Source: Okapia johnstoni
Taxonomy: Eukaryota; Chordata; Mammalia; Artiodactyla; Giraffidae
Reading direction: 5' to 3'
DNA length: 64,000 nucleotides
Assembly (NCBI GenBank): GCA_024291935.2
Contig: CM044322.1
Coordinates: 70,299,405 to 70,363,404 of the forward strand
Under the pieces are notes generated by a model. It did no database searches and was not told where the DNA came from. It worked only from the letters and a program-made list of their open reading frames with translations. The stretch's first letter is position 1; each line of letters starts with the position of its first letter. Position numbers and translations under genes: made by a program. Shown piece by piece: positions 9,832 through 21,600 of this stretch.

Positions 9832-10127
9832 ATTTTGCTTGTCTGCTCATCAGTTGATGGACATTTGGGTAGTTTATACTTTTTTGGATATTATGAATAC
9901 CACTCTGAACATTCCTGCTTGTAAATGTCTGTGTGGACATATATTTTCATTTCTCTTGGACGTATACCTAGGAGTGTAATTACTGGGTCATATGCTAACT
10001 CTCTTTGGGGAACTGCTGCAACTGTTTTCCAAAGTGGCTGTACCAGTTTACATTTCCATTGGCAATGTATGAGGGTTTCACTTTTCTCCACATTTTAGCC
10101 AGTACTTATCATCTGTCTCTCTCTCTT

Positions 10128-10340
10128 TTTTTTTTGGCTGTGCTGGTCTTCCTTGCTGTGCTCGAGCTCTCTCTAGCTGTGGTGTGTGGGCTTCTCTTTG
10201 CGGTGGCTTCTCTTATTGTGGGGCACGGGCTGAGTAGTTGTGGCGCACAACTAGTTACTCTGAGGCATGTGGAATCTTCGGGGATCGAACGCACGTCCGC
10301 TGCATTGGCAGGCAGATTCCTAACCACCAGGGAGATCCAT
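10128..10340 (-). mobile_element. CHR SINE, antisense
   Basis: Reverse-orientation CHR: T-rich start, GCTGTGCTGGTCTTCCTTGC, and the reversed tRNA-like head ending ACCACCAGGGAGATCC. Similar flanking words ATCATCTGTC and ATCACCTGCC suggest a decayed target-site duplication. Confidence 0.75.
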
Positions 10341-10907
10341 CACCTGCCTTTTCAATTATAGCCATCCTAGTAGGTGTGAAGCAGTATCTTGTGTGGTTTT
10401 GATCTTTATTTCCCTAATAACTAGTGACATTGAGCATCTTTTCATGTGCTTATTGGCTACCTGTATTACGTTTGGAGAAATGTCTTTTCAAATCCTTTGC
10501 TTATTTTCAATTTTTTTAAATTGTAAGAACTCTATATTTTTTTGATGAAGGAGCCTTATTATTTGAAAATGCTTTCTTCCATTCCAAGGATTGTCTTCTC
10601 ATTTGATGGTATTGTTTGCAACACAAAAGTTTTAATTTTTGCTGTCATCCAATTTATCTGTTTTTATAGTATTTTAACAGAGTTGACTTGATTTAGTTTC
10701 TGTTCTGATCCAGTGAGATCTAATTCATAGACTGAAAAAAGGAAGGTTTTGTGTATGTGTGTGTATGTGTAAAGTTCCCTTATAGACATTTTAGGATGTG
10801 CTTATGTGTATTTTCCACCCTAAGATTTCTTTCTTATAAACAAGATGTTTTAAAGTTTTCGTGAGGAAAATACCTTTGAGAGAACATTTCCCTGCTGCTC
10901 CATTGCC

Positions 10908-11108
10908 TAAACCAGTGGTTATTAACTGAGATGATACTGTCCCCCAGAACGTTTGACAATGCGTGTAGACACTTCGATTGCCAAACTGGGCAGGAGGTGT
11001 TAGTGGCATCTGGTGGGTAGAGGCTAGGGATATTGTTAAACTACAGTGCCAAGACAGCCTCCAAGAACAAAAGAATTATCTGGCCCAAAATATCAGTAGT
11101 GCTGAATT
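10908..11108 (+). mobile_element. MER5A (hAT-Charlie) DNA transposon remnant
   Basis: Recognisable by CCAGTGGTTATTAACTGAGA at the start, ..TGGCATCTGGTGGGTAGAGG.. in the middle and GAATTATCTGGCCCAAAATA near the end. Ancient eutherian element. Confidence 0.75.
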
Positions 11109-11426
11109 TAAGAAACACTTGCCTAAACAGAAAGATCTTAAAACTTGAGATATTGGAAGATTTTTCAGTTCCAATCTTGATAATCAAATAAAAGGAGGAT
11201 CTGTGCAGGTGGACTTCCTGTGGACAGAATGGTGGCAGAACTTGTAAATTAGGGAACATTTTGCTGAGTTTTCAGTGCTGCCAGCTTATATGAAAATTAC
11301 ATTTATGATAACGGAAGCTATTCCCCCTATCTCTGGGCCACCCTGAGACGCACAGAACATCCTGGAATATAAATCAACTGGGCTAGTATAGATAGATGCT
11401 GAAATGGTGGTCACCTCAGAGAATAT

Positions 11427-11617
11427 GACAATGAGTTGTTTTTTTTTTTTAATATTTGTTTATTTATTTAGCTGCACTAGGTTTTAGTTGTGACATGCAA
11501 ATTCTTAGTTGGGGCATGTGTGACCTAGTTCTCTGACCACAGATCCAGCCCAGCCCCCCTGCATTGGGAGTACAGAGTCTTAGCCCCTGGACCCCCAGGA
11601 AGTGCCGACAGTGAGTT
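11427..11617 (-). mobile_element. CHR SINE, antisense, with target-site duplication
   Basis: T-rich tail at 11438-11450, then reversed CHR body. Direct repeats GACAATGAGTT (11427-11437) and GACAGTGAGTT (11607-11617) differ at one base. Confidence 0.8.
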
Positions 11618-11720
11618 TTTAGATAAAATTTAATAACAGTGATACTGCACTGGTTGGCATTTATCAATCTGCTCCTGTAATTTATGAAACTAGTGTTATC
11701 ATAGCAAGACTTTTCTTAAG

Positions 11721-11970
11721 CACTGTGGCATGCTTAAGAGTTTGGGTCTGTATTCAGATTGCCTGGGTTTAAATTTCAGCTCCACCATTTACTTGTGTGA
11801 CCTTAGACAAGTTACTTAACTCTGTAATGAATCAGTTTTTTTCACGTATAAAATGAGGCTGCAGAAGTATCTGTCTTACAGGATTCTTGTGGGGATGAAA
11901 TGAACAATTAATAATCTAATACATTTAAAGTGCTTAAAACAGTAGGTGACATATAGTATTGGCACTTAAT
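11721..11970 (+). repeat. MIR SINE, sense, just upstream of ELK4 exon 2
   Basis: Near-complete MIR: GATTGCCTGGGTTTAAATTT in the tRNA-like part, core GTGTGACCTTAGACAAGTTA, and the end through TTAAAGTGCTTAAAACAGTA. It finishes about 28 bases before the exon 2 acceptor, close to the branch-point and polypyrimidine region. Confidence 0.75.
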
Positions 11971-12007
11971 TGTATATCTCATCTGATGCCTCTTTCAGCT
12001 CATTGCT

Positions 12008-12214
12008 ATGGACAGTGCTATCACCCTGTGGCAGTTCCTTCTTCAGCTCCTAAAGGAGCCTCAGAACGATCACATGATCTGCTGGACCTCTAATAATGGG
12101 GAGTTCAAGCTTTTGCAGGCAGAAGAGGTGGCTCGTCTCTGGGGCATTCGAAAGAACAAGCCTAATATGAATTATGACAAACTCAGCCGAGCCCTCAGAT
12201 ACTACTATGTGAAG
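12008..12214 (+). CDS. ELK4: ELK4 coding exon 2 (first coding)
   Basis: Acceptor AG at 11997-11998 after TCTTTC; the exon begins at 11999 with nine bases of 5' UTR. It encodes residues 1-69, most of the ETS domain including the recognition helix ([13 protein letters not shown]). Donor GTAATG begins at 12215; phase 0. Reading through gives an unsupported 97-residue frame. Confidence 0.97.
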
Positions 12215-15200
12215 GTAATGCACATCCACCTCAAAACAAGAATTGTTCCTTCTCTTCTGTTGAGGTTAGACATACTAATGTCGTGGTTTGTTTATTTATG
12301 AAAATAACTTTTTAATTGAGGTGTAATTAACATAATTATATTGCTTTTGAGTGTACAGCATAACGATGCAATATTTGTATGCATTGTGAAATGATCACTG
12401 TTCTGGTTAACTCAATTTATTTTACAGCTTTAGCAGCTTGGACTTAGAATAAAAGATGTAAATGTTCTAAGTGTATTTCTGCAAATTCATATTCAGTACC
12501 GGACTCCCATGCACATGTTTTATTCCTTAATTGCAGTTGTCTTTAAAGAAAAAATGATTATAGAGTTGGAATAAGGAAAAGGAAATTTGAGATTCTTGAT
12601 AAATACTCTTGTTTATATCATAATTTACTTTAAAAATTATCTCATATTGTTTTTTAGATGTACTTAATTTTTACTGTTTAGTTTAAACCCAGAACAGAAA
12701 TTAATACCTTAAAGAATAACTGTTAATACCTAGACATGATTTCTTAGGTGAAATTTTTTTGTTTAATTTCTAATTATTTTGAATACATTCTTGGGCATGG
12801 AAGTAAAATAAAATGCTTAAATGAAGAGAATTAGAGTGAGAAGCTGGGATCTTAATTTCTTTCACCTTTGAGTGTTGATATTATCAGCTTTCCTGTGCGG
12901 AGAGATGAGGTAAGAAACAGCTCGAGTTTCTGAAGGAAGTAGGAACCTTAGAAGTAATGTTCTAAATTTCTTTTGCTTCCTGAGGATGTGAGTGTTTTGT
13001 ACCTTTGGAGTTAAGCAATTAAAATCTTTCAGCTTTTATGCAACATATTAGTAGTTGTTAATAAGACATTTAAATGTTTTTAACTTGTGCTCCATAATGG
13101 TCAGAACTGTGTTTGGTATGGCTGGGTAAATTTAGATCATTTTGAAGTTTTCAAGTAAACTACCTATCAAATAGAGAACCCCATTCAGTCAGCTTTCTCA
13201 TCATCTTTGGGAGTGTGGGGTAAAGTTTTAACAAATGCTTAAGAAAAGTTTAAGAAAGTCTGAGTGCTTATTTTATTTATCTACAGAATATCATTAAAAA
13301 AGTGAATGGTCAGAAGTTTGTGTACAAGTTTGTCTCGTACCCAGAGATTTTGAACATGGACCCAATGACAGTGGGCAGGGTTGAGGGGGAATGTGAAGCT
13401 TTAAGCATCAGTGAACTCAGCAGCAGCAGTTCCAAAGATGTGGAGAATGGCGGGAAAGAGAAGCCACCACAGCCGGGTGCCAAGACCTCTAGCCGCAATG
13501 ACTACATACACTCCGGCTTATATTCTTCTTTTACTCTCAACTCTTTGAACTCCTCCAATAGGAAGCTTTTCAAATCTATAAAGGTTGAGAATCCAGCTGA
13601 GAAATTGGCAGAGAAAAAGTCTCCTCAGGAGCCAACTCCATCTGTTATCAAATTTGTAACAACACCTTCTAAAAAGCCACCAGTTGAACCTCCTGCTGCC
13701 TCCATTTCAGCTGGCCCGGGTATTTCTCCATCTTCAGAAGAAACTAGCCAAGCATTGGAGACTTTGGCTTCCCCCAGACTGCCTTCCCTGGAAGCACCAA
13801 CGTCTGCATCAGGAGTGACTGCCCCTTTTACCACCGCACCTCCTATTCCGTCCATGTCCCCTCTGCAGGAGCCTCCTAGAACTCCTTCGCCACCACTGAG
13901 TTCCAACCCAGACATGGACACGGACATGGAATCAGTGGCTTCTCAGCCAATGCAGCTTCCAGAGAACTTGTCCTTGGAGCCTAAAGACCAGGATTCAGCT
14001 TCGCTAGAAAAGGACAAAACAAATAATTCATCGAGGTCCAAGAAACCCAAAGGGCTAGAGCTGGCACCAACCCTTGTGATCACGGGCAGTGACCCAAGCC
14101 CCCTGGGAATATTAAGCCCGTCTCTCCCTACAGCTTCTCTTACACCAGCGCTGTTTTCACAGGTAACATTCGCTTTCTTTTTAGTGCCACCATTTATTTT
14201 GTTTTTTTCTCACCTTTGAAAACAAGTCCAGAATTTATAACCTCAGTTCTTATTCTGCTACATAGGTTTGCTTTAGAGAGGTTATATGTGACCCTGTGAA
14301 AGTAACCTAATTTTTCCACTTTCTCCTAAAGAAAATAAGTATATTCTCTCTCTCTCTTTGGTGGAGGCGGGGGCTGTTCTTATAAAACAACAGTGATAGT
14401 CTCACGTTAGAAAATAATAGATCCTCAGGACCTTAATAAACATGGTGGGATGTTGAATAACAAGTTTGTACAGTTAGCTAACATCAGCTGTTTCTTAACT
14501 TTTTCGTCTCATAGAACATTTAAACAGGTTACTCCCAGACCTACTCATCATTAAGGGGAAAGTATGTTTGTGACTCAATTACCCATTATTTTTCCATACT
14601 TGAATTCAGATTGGTTTTGTTTTTCTATTTGACAAAGATTGTATGAAAAACAGTTTAGAAAATACTTTGACCTTTTTCTTTTCTGGGTTGTAAAAGTAAT
14701 TTCTGACTGTTTCCTCAGGATAAGATTTCAGACGTGAAGATATTTGGAATGGAGAATAGGACAATATTTGGGTTCAGGGCTAATTGTGTATTATTACAAG
14801 GATAAAACATAACCCTGATAAGCCATTTAGTTATATTTTTGGCTTGTATATTGCAGACACCCATCTTACTGACTCCAAGCCCCTTGCTCTCCAGTATTCA
14901 CTTTTGGAGTACTCTCAGCCCTGTTGCTCCCCTGAGTCCAGCCAGACTACAAGGTGCTAACACACTTTTTCAGGTAAATTATATAGAAGCTTGTCTTTTG
15001 TAACCGGTGTGTAGTAAATGAACAGAGAGGCAAAAAGGCAGTATCCATTCTAAAGTTAATCATTGTAAAACTTCTATTTAATAAGTGTTCCTTAGATTTA
15101 GTTTTTAATTTCTAAGTGTTAATTTTCTGGCACGCAAACAACTCAGATAAATATTCACAGCAGAGTTTCCTTTTCATGGTTTACTATTCCATACATTTGA

Positions 15201-16501
15201 ACTAGACTAAGAATTGTTCAATACTGTAGTAGATTTTGAGCTCATCCAGTTTTTAAAATCATTTTAATGCTGAAAATCCTCTCTTCTAAAAAAAAGTATG
15301 TGTGTATGTGTGTTTATGTATGTATATTTGGGGGCATTCTCTGCACATAGATTTCCCCTTTTAACTGAGGATTTTTTTAAAAATAGAGAAAACGCTTGAG
15401 AATAGTATTACCAAATACTCCCATTTTCCCGTCACTCAGAATTAATATTCATCAGAATTTTAAATATACATGTATAAAAAAAATAAAAAATAAAAAATAA
15501 ATATACATGTATATATTTTAAAAATGAGTATTGCATTACCTCTTAACGAAGATCTTATTAGGAAAGATCTCATAGCTGTAAACCATGATTTTGCCTAAAC
15601 TATCTAGACTTTATAACTTGTCAGCTTTCTTATATTGATTCATTCACTTATTCCAGGGTGACTCCCTGGGAGATTTTTTTAGATTTTGTAATTTAAATTT
15701 TCGTTTGTTCTTTTCAAAATGGAATGGTAAGGGGCGGGGAAAGAAAAACAATTTTTTTAATCTTTCTACTAATACAGTTATTTTTGCAAAAACTTGTAAA
15801 TTGCTGAACAGAAAGAGTATGGAAAATTTTCCATATTTCCTTTTACATTTTTGTTTGCCTCTCACAAAGAGATAATTGATTTATATAGAGAAAACCATAG
15901 TGCTCATGTAGCTTCAGCCTGGAATCTCCATACAGATTTGGTCTCAGAGCACATGATGGGGAGTGCTTTTCTGGGATGAGCACCCTACAACTGTTTGCAG
16001 CAGTTATGAGATGGGCATCTCCTCCTGGACCTCCTTTTGACAGTCTGTGATTTGCTATATAATTGAATTATAGTCTACAGAGTGCATGCTGTCATTTACT
16101 GAACTTTCTATAACCTTCATTTGAAGTCAGGTGTGAACCTGTGTACTTTAGCATCTAGGGAAAAGTATAGATTTGTTCTTTACATTCCATCAAGGTAGGC
16201 TGGAGAGGGTTAATATGTAAGACAAACATTTTTTTTTAAAGTTATTGTGACATCATATTGTTCCATGATAAACAATTAGTGCCTTTGTCCTGTGAGCCAC
16301 TGCAGGTGCTGTTGTATTCTGCCTTAGGGAATATACCAGGGACAGAAAGTGAAGTTTAGGATTGCATAATAGGATGATAATGTGTTTTATTTTCTTTCTC
16401 AGTTTCCTTCTGTGCTGAACAGTCATGGGCCATTCACTCTGCCTGGCCTGGATGGACCTTCTACCCCTGGCCCATTTTCCCCAGATCTACAGAAAACATA
16501 A
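12008..16501 (+). CDS. ELK4: ELK4 (SAP-1), ETS-domain ternary complex factor, 4 coding exons
   Basis: ELK4 binds serum response elements together with SRF and activates transcription after MAP kinase phosphorylation in the nucleus. Joined coding segments are 12008-12214, 13287-14162, 14857-14973 and 16403-16501: 1299 nt, 432 residues plus stop, against 431 in human as I remember it. An ETS domain fills residues about 5-86 (W8, recognition-helix R61 and R64, YYY at 65-67). The SRF-contacting B-box is about 137-157 ([11 protein letters not shown]). A SUMO-type IKVE is at 167-170. The MAPK docking D-box is about 321-335 ([12 protein letters not shown]). The activation domain (about 362-400) has several Ser/Thr-Pro sites, including S382 and S388, and an ERK-docking FQFP lies at 399-402. 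The start has good context (G at -3 and +4). All splice sites are GT/AG and in frame. Confidence 0.97.
12215..13286 (+). other. ELK4: ELK4 intron 2
   Basis: Contains an antisense L1 3' fragment at about 12303-12400 (TTTTTAATTGAGGTGTAATT onward). The rest is AT-rich with no recognised element or gene. Confidence 0.8.
13287..14162 (+). CDS. ELK4: ELK4 coding exon 3
   Basis: Acceptor TTTATCTACAG, then NIIKKVNG, the ETS wing. Encodes residues 70-361: end of the ETS domain, B-box, repression/SUMO segment, Pro/Ser-rich linker, PENLSLEP and D-box. Donor CACAG then GTAACA at 14163; phase 0. Reading on into the intron adds 18 hydrophobic residues before a stop at 14217-14219. Confidence 0.97.
14163..14856 (+). 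other. ELK4: ELK4 intron 3
   Basis: No repeat or gene recognised apart from a short (CT)n at about 14346-14360. In-frame read-through ends after 18 codons. Confidence 0.8.
14857..14973 (+). CDS. ELK4: ELK4 coding exon 4 (activation domain)
   Basis: 117 nt, residues 362-400, phase 0 on both sides, so skipping it would keep frame. It carries the C-box proline-directed phosphorylation sites (TPS at 367-369, LSPVAPLSP with S382 and S388). Acceptor ATATTGCAG, donor GTAAAT. Confidence 0.97.
14974..16402 (+). other. ELK4: ELK4 intron 4
   Basis: Has a (TG)-rich run at about 15298-15327 and an old antisense L1-like fragment at about 15390-15460, followed by an A-rich simple repeat (15476-15505). No ruminant SINE and no gene recognised. 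Confidence 0.75.
16403..16501 (+). CDS. ELK4: ELK4 coding exon 5 (C terminus)
   Basis: Acceptor TTTCTTTCTCAG. Encodes residues 401-432 and stop TAA at 16499-16501. It opens with FPS, completing the FQFP ERK-docking (DEF) motif with exon 4, and ends SPDLQKT. Confidence 0.97.
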   Translation, partial: FPSVLNSHGPFTLPGLDGPSTPGPFSPDLQKT

Positions 16502-18687
16502 CCTATGCACTTGTGGAACGAGAGAATCAAGGATAAAGAAAGAGAAAGACATTCAACATGATTACATTTAAAGTGAGGGATTGATGCTTCACAATGCTGA
16601 TAATAGACTGTTATGATTTCTGCCGTTCCCCATTAAAATGCTTTTTAGGATTCCCTTTGAATAGGACTCAAGTTAGAGTGTGTATAAAAATGCCTTAATT
16701 GGAGTCCAAACTCCACCTCCCTCTTTCTTTTTAGAAAATATTTTGAACCTTGTGTTAAGGAAATTTTTAATGGGGTTTACAGCAAGCTATGCTTTCTTTG
16801 CAAGAGAATTAAGAACAAAGTTACTCCTCTTGCCTTATTGGGACCCTTTGGCAGTTATGCTTTGAGCATATTATATAAAGAAATACTAGTTAAATGAAAT
16901 TAGCCATATCTTTAGGACTTAACATGTGCTCTGTTGAATACTAAAAGTGAGTTGTGCATAAGCAGTGGAGGAAAAAGAATCATTCCTATTCACACGAAAT
17001 AAGATTGGAGCAGAACTATTGGGGCTATTCTGTTTTGCTGTGAAATATAATGTATGTAAGCAACTCCACAAAAAGTTACCTTATTTACATTTATTCAGAG
17101 TGGTTCTCTTAGCCCTATGTATGATCTTGACTGAATCTGAACAGAGCATGGAGCTAGTTTATTCCCACATAAGGAGATTTTTAAACCTGGGGCTTAAGGC
17201 AGTGTTTGGAACAAACAGTGAGAATATGGGGCCTCATATCTGGCACAGAAATGTCATCTGCTGGTATGATTCCACACCCATGGAATACTTATGGTAAATG
17301 ATGGCTTTTAGGGGGATGAACCTGGGGTTTGAGAGTTTGAGGCATCTCTGAGTCAAGGATTCAACTGAAAAAACTTGAAAGAACATGTAGGGCTTTTCCC
17401 AGTTAGAAGATACCCAGTGTGAAGGACCTTTTTTCTGTTCATTTTATCCTATTTCCTACTGTCTATTTATCTTTTAAATTTAAAGTTGTTAGAGGTTGTG
17501 ATAGTTTTAATTAGGAAGATGAAAAGCAAAGTGAACTCTTTAAATCTGTAGTGAGGTAAAAATACACTTATTTCTTTGATTTTTTTTTTTTTAAATTAGG
17601 AAGTAGCAAAGTTCATCTGGAAGTGCTCATACATAGGGATTGGATTATTCACATTAGTAGTGAAAAATGTAGGCCTTCATCTCTGCCAGATTTGTGAAAT
17701 GTTAGCATATAGTCGTCACTGTCAGGTACAGATAGATTTGTTGAACCCCTAAGCTGATTTGATGCCAACATCACAGTGGAGTCTTTTGAAAAATTTGGCT
17801 TTAAAGTCCAGGATTAGATGATATGCTGCTGCCACCCCCCACTACCACCCTGCCCATTAAACTATAGTCTTTTAACCCTAGAAATAGTTCCTATAATTGA
17901 ATGACTTGAACTAAATGGTATATGAAAGTAGTAATGGACTGAGGGCTCAAAGTGACACTGCTCTAAACCAGCATCTTCCAGTTGTGTATGTTTGCTTGAA
18001 ATTTGTTTTCTACAGTATAGAGAAACTCTGGTATAAGATGTCTACGCTAGTTCATTAGTAGCAGAAGGATGGTATTCAGGGAGCTGCCTTTATATTTGTA
18101 GTGTTGGAGACCTGTTACTGTTTAATTTGTGGTCATCAGCTGAAAAGTTCTGTTCCTGAGATGTGCAATAGTAGTGTTGAAAGGTACTGTTCAGTAGTGA
18201 TGGGGAACAGACAGACTGGATTTTTTTCCCACGTTGAATCATATAGTTTGCATGTTTCTTTGAAATCAGACTGCTCAGCAGCTCTTTGGACTAGTGTTAC
18301 TAGGTTAATTCACATTGTATACATTACATAAGTAAATATTGATGGCTTGATTTAACTAGTATTTAAATTTTGAAAGCACAAAAAGTATTTTATGTTGAAT
18401 CAGAGGAGAAAAGCCATTGGTTTGTTTTCACGGATAGTATCTTTGATAACGAACTGTTTCAGTAAAAGAGTGCCTGGAAAGCAACGGCACTGTCAAAGCC
18501 CAGTCACAGCAGCTTCCTAGGAGCCAGTTTGAGTGCGTCCTCTCTGCCTGTGAGCCTCTCCTGGAGGCCTCAGAGGTGTGGGCCTCACGAGGTCGATGAT
18601 GATCTGCTTTCTCTGTGAGATCGACTATTTAGGGGACGCTGGTGTGCGTGTGTTTGTGTGTATGTGTGTGTTCACGTTTTTAAATGA

Positions 18688-18693
18688 AATAAA
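18688..18693 (+). terminator. Candidate proximal polyadenylation signal of ELK4
   Basis: Canonical AATAAA followed after about 18 bases by GTGAAGTGTGTGAGG, a plausible GU-rich downstream element. It would give a 3' UTR of about 2.2 kb. Confidence 0.5.
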
Positions 18694-21600
18694 ACTGTAA
18701 CCATAGTGAAGTGTGTGAGGCAGGTTGTTCTATTTGTAAACTACCTCCTTCCTGGGAAAGTCTCTGATTTTTAAACATCCACAGAGTTCTTAGCATCAAA
18801 AGGTGACATACCACTTAAGATCAGTATTCACTGGAGAGACTTATATTTGGTAGCTGTAGCTGGTATCCATCACTAGTCAGTTTGCCAGGATGAATGCTGG
18901 TAGGCAAAAGTAGCCCAAGTTAAAATAGGGGAGCAGGTTTAGTGAACTTTGGCAACTTCTGTGATTAGCTTAACTTTTCATTTGCTCTGGCCGGTATCTA
19001 AATCAGTTGTATGCTGGGAGGTGTTTAACCACCAGGCTGTCTGAAGGGGGAAAAGGCCTTAAATTGTAGCATTTGCTGAGTCCATTTCATGATGTAAGTG
19101 ACTCCCCCTGTGGCTGACTTGAGGCCACCACCTTGGAGCTGAGAAGGGATGCCCACAGGTGGCTCAGGGCCACATACTCAGCCAGTGAACCATTGTGTTT
19201 ATTCTACCTTTGGGTAGATTTTCACCTAATTTATAAAATAATTTTTTCCTTTTGGTTTGTCATAGTGCTTTTGTGATGTAATATTCTTCATGGCCATATT
19301 TTTGTATTCAAACAAAGGTGGAAACTTCCATTGATTTTTTTTTAAATTTATACATGATGGAAGAATCTAAAAACCCTCAAAAGATCAACCTTAAGCTTCT
19401 TAGAGTTAAAATATAGGTTTAATTTTTCTATATTTTAGTGGCTAAAATACAGGTAATGTGACTTTTTCTTTAGATTTTGATGGGGAAAATAAGCCCATGA
19501 GCCTATGTAGTAAAATGGAACTGGATTTTTTTTTTTTTTACACTGGATTTTTTTTTTTACACTCAAAGAATTCCTTAAAGATTTACATACTCTATTAGAG
19601 GTCAAAAGAAAAGAAGGCTAGACTGACTGTTTAATCTATTTACATGGCACGATTTTTAGTTTTTTCATCCTTAGGTTTGGAGGGCATGTAAATCAGAGGC
19701 TTGGAACTCGGGGGCTGAAACTGCAGGCTGTTGATGTTACACTTCAGTGCCATTCACACCTGTAATTGTGTAATGTCCACTCTGATGATAGTATTTCTTG
19801 CTGATCTCAGAATTTGTGTTATGATTCTAAAGTTCTCAAAGTCAGTTCTAATGAATTTAGGCCCATTAGAGCTACTCATTGGCATTTCAGAAAAACATCC
19901 TCTAAGCTTTTAGAACACACACCTTGATCAATAAAAGGCTTTGAACCCAATCCCCTATTGCAAATTTGTATGTATGTATGTTAGGTTAGGTACTGCTAAA
20001 GTCATATGTATACTATAAGACATACACAAAAACAGAAATTAAGGATGACATAAAAATAAATCTTGAGTAGAAATTCTAGTGTTTTTTTCCCTACATCCAG
20101 TAGATTGTCTTGTATACCCTCTGGTGCATACTCTACTTTAAAGACCCCTGACTCAGGGTATTGTTTCTCAGTCTGATCTTGAAAAAAAAAAAGTTTTGGT
20201 TGTGATATTTGGGGAAATCCTTTACATATTTGATCTGATTTTTATGTAAAATCTCTAGAAGAGATCAGGAACTTTTCAGCAGAGCTTGTCATCAGCCTTC
20301 TGAAATTTCCTATTTCTTTTTTCATACGTTGGCAAATAACCCATTACCAAATGTTTTACAGAGCTTCATGCTTACTGTTTTTGACAGTGTGGTTGTCTCT
20401 TTCCTTTTCATGTTAGGTGTGACTTTAAAATTTACTAGCCACTCGCAAATTTCTTTTGGCCTTATTATTGTGATACTTTACCAACAATTTCAGAATTACT
20501 TCAAGTTGCTTTATTTTAAAGTATGTAACAACTTCCATTTTCTTGCTGCATTAGTCAGCTTTTGTTGTTATTATTTTGGTAACATTTTGGTATCTAAAGA
20601 TGAGTCTGTTCTGTGTATCACTTCATTTACTGTATATATTTTATTTGCCTGTGCCAGAAACCTAGAATTGTGCTGAGGTACCATTCTTAGGTATGTAAAC
20701 AAGTATGGTGACAAGTGTAATCTCTCTGCAGAAGCCTGGATGGAGCTCTGAGTGAAGGACCACTTTCCAGTATGAAAGCTAGACTCCTTACAAAGTCCGC
20801 GGTCTGCTGTCTGAGGGTGTGATAGGATGGAATTGAGATGTTTTATTAATTATCCTCCTGGTTTGGGGTCAGCAGAGTGTTTTGTTACTGTTGTTAGTGC
20901 TGCTTGTACTGCCTGAAAAACGGTGCCCTGTTACTCTTCTGTGTCATCAGAACTCTGCTTACTGAGGTTGAGGTCTTAATCTTAGAATCTAGAATTCTTG
21001 TGGGTGGTGGTGTGTTGAGCAAGAAGAGAAGGCGGTTTGATTTCATTTCTCGTACTTGGTGGAACCTGTTAGGATGAAAGTCATGTTTTTACCTGTAAAT
21101 GGAGCAGATCTGAAAAGGTGAGTTGTTGATGTAGTATAAATGTTCCATTTGAAGCTGCCAGTTTCTTCAAGCTCCTTTTCTGGAAGAAAAATAAATTTTG
21201 ATAGATTGACAGCCTGGCAGAAAATAGCGATTTCTAGGGTGCTGCCATCTGCACTTAGCCATTATGAAAATGGAAATTAGAGTCTTTATCTGAGAGGGGC
21301 AAGGTTAGCTCTAAGCTTTCTATAGGAACCAGGAGATTCAGGTGGTTGTTAACATTTTAATGATACCTTTAACAAGAAAATTTATGAGAGATACAATCAA
21401 GCATAGTAAGTCTCTTGAACTCTAATCTTTTGAGTATAATACACATCAAGAAGTTTTATGAGGCTTAAATTTTTATTTTAAAATATTTAATTGGGAAACC
21501 AGAGCATTTTTTCCCAAGTCATGATGATTGGCTGAGTGCATGTGTATGTGTACTGATTATTGACTTGAGTATGTGTTTGTATGTATGTGTATAAATAAAT

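Larger units (their letters stand above)
9299..10672 (-). mobile_element. L1 fragment, antisense, interrupted by SINEs
   Basis: An older mammalian L1 3' region in reverse, beginning TTTTTATTGAGATATATTTC. It continues after a Bov-tA pair (9637-9831) and a CHR copy (10128-10340). Segments 9299-9636, 9832-10127 and 10341-10672 are collinear parts of one element. Confidence 0.75.
5942..11998 (+). other. ELK4: ELK4 intron 1
   Basis: GT at 5942 and AG at 11997-11998. The first 500 bases are still CpG-island and carry the ETS/CArG element. The rest is AT-rich with a Bov-A copy, a BovB fragment, a 1.4-kb antisense L1 with nested SINEs, a MER5A, a CHR and a MIR. About 6500-7260, 7410-8040 and 8175-9290 show no feature I recognise beyond simple AT-rich DNA. 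Confidence 0.75.
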
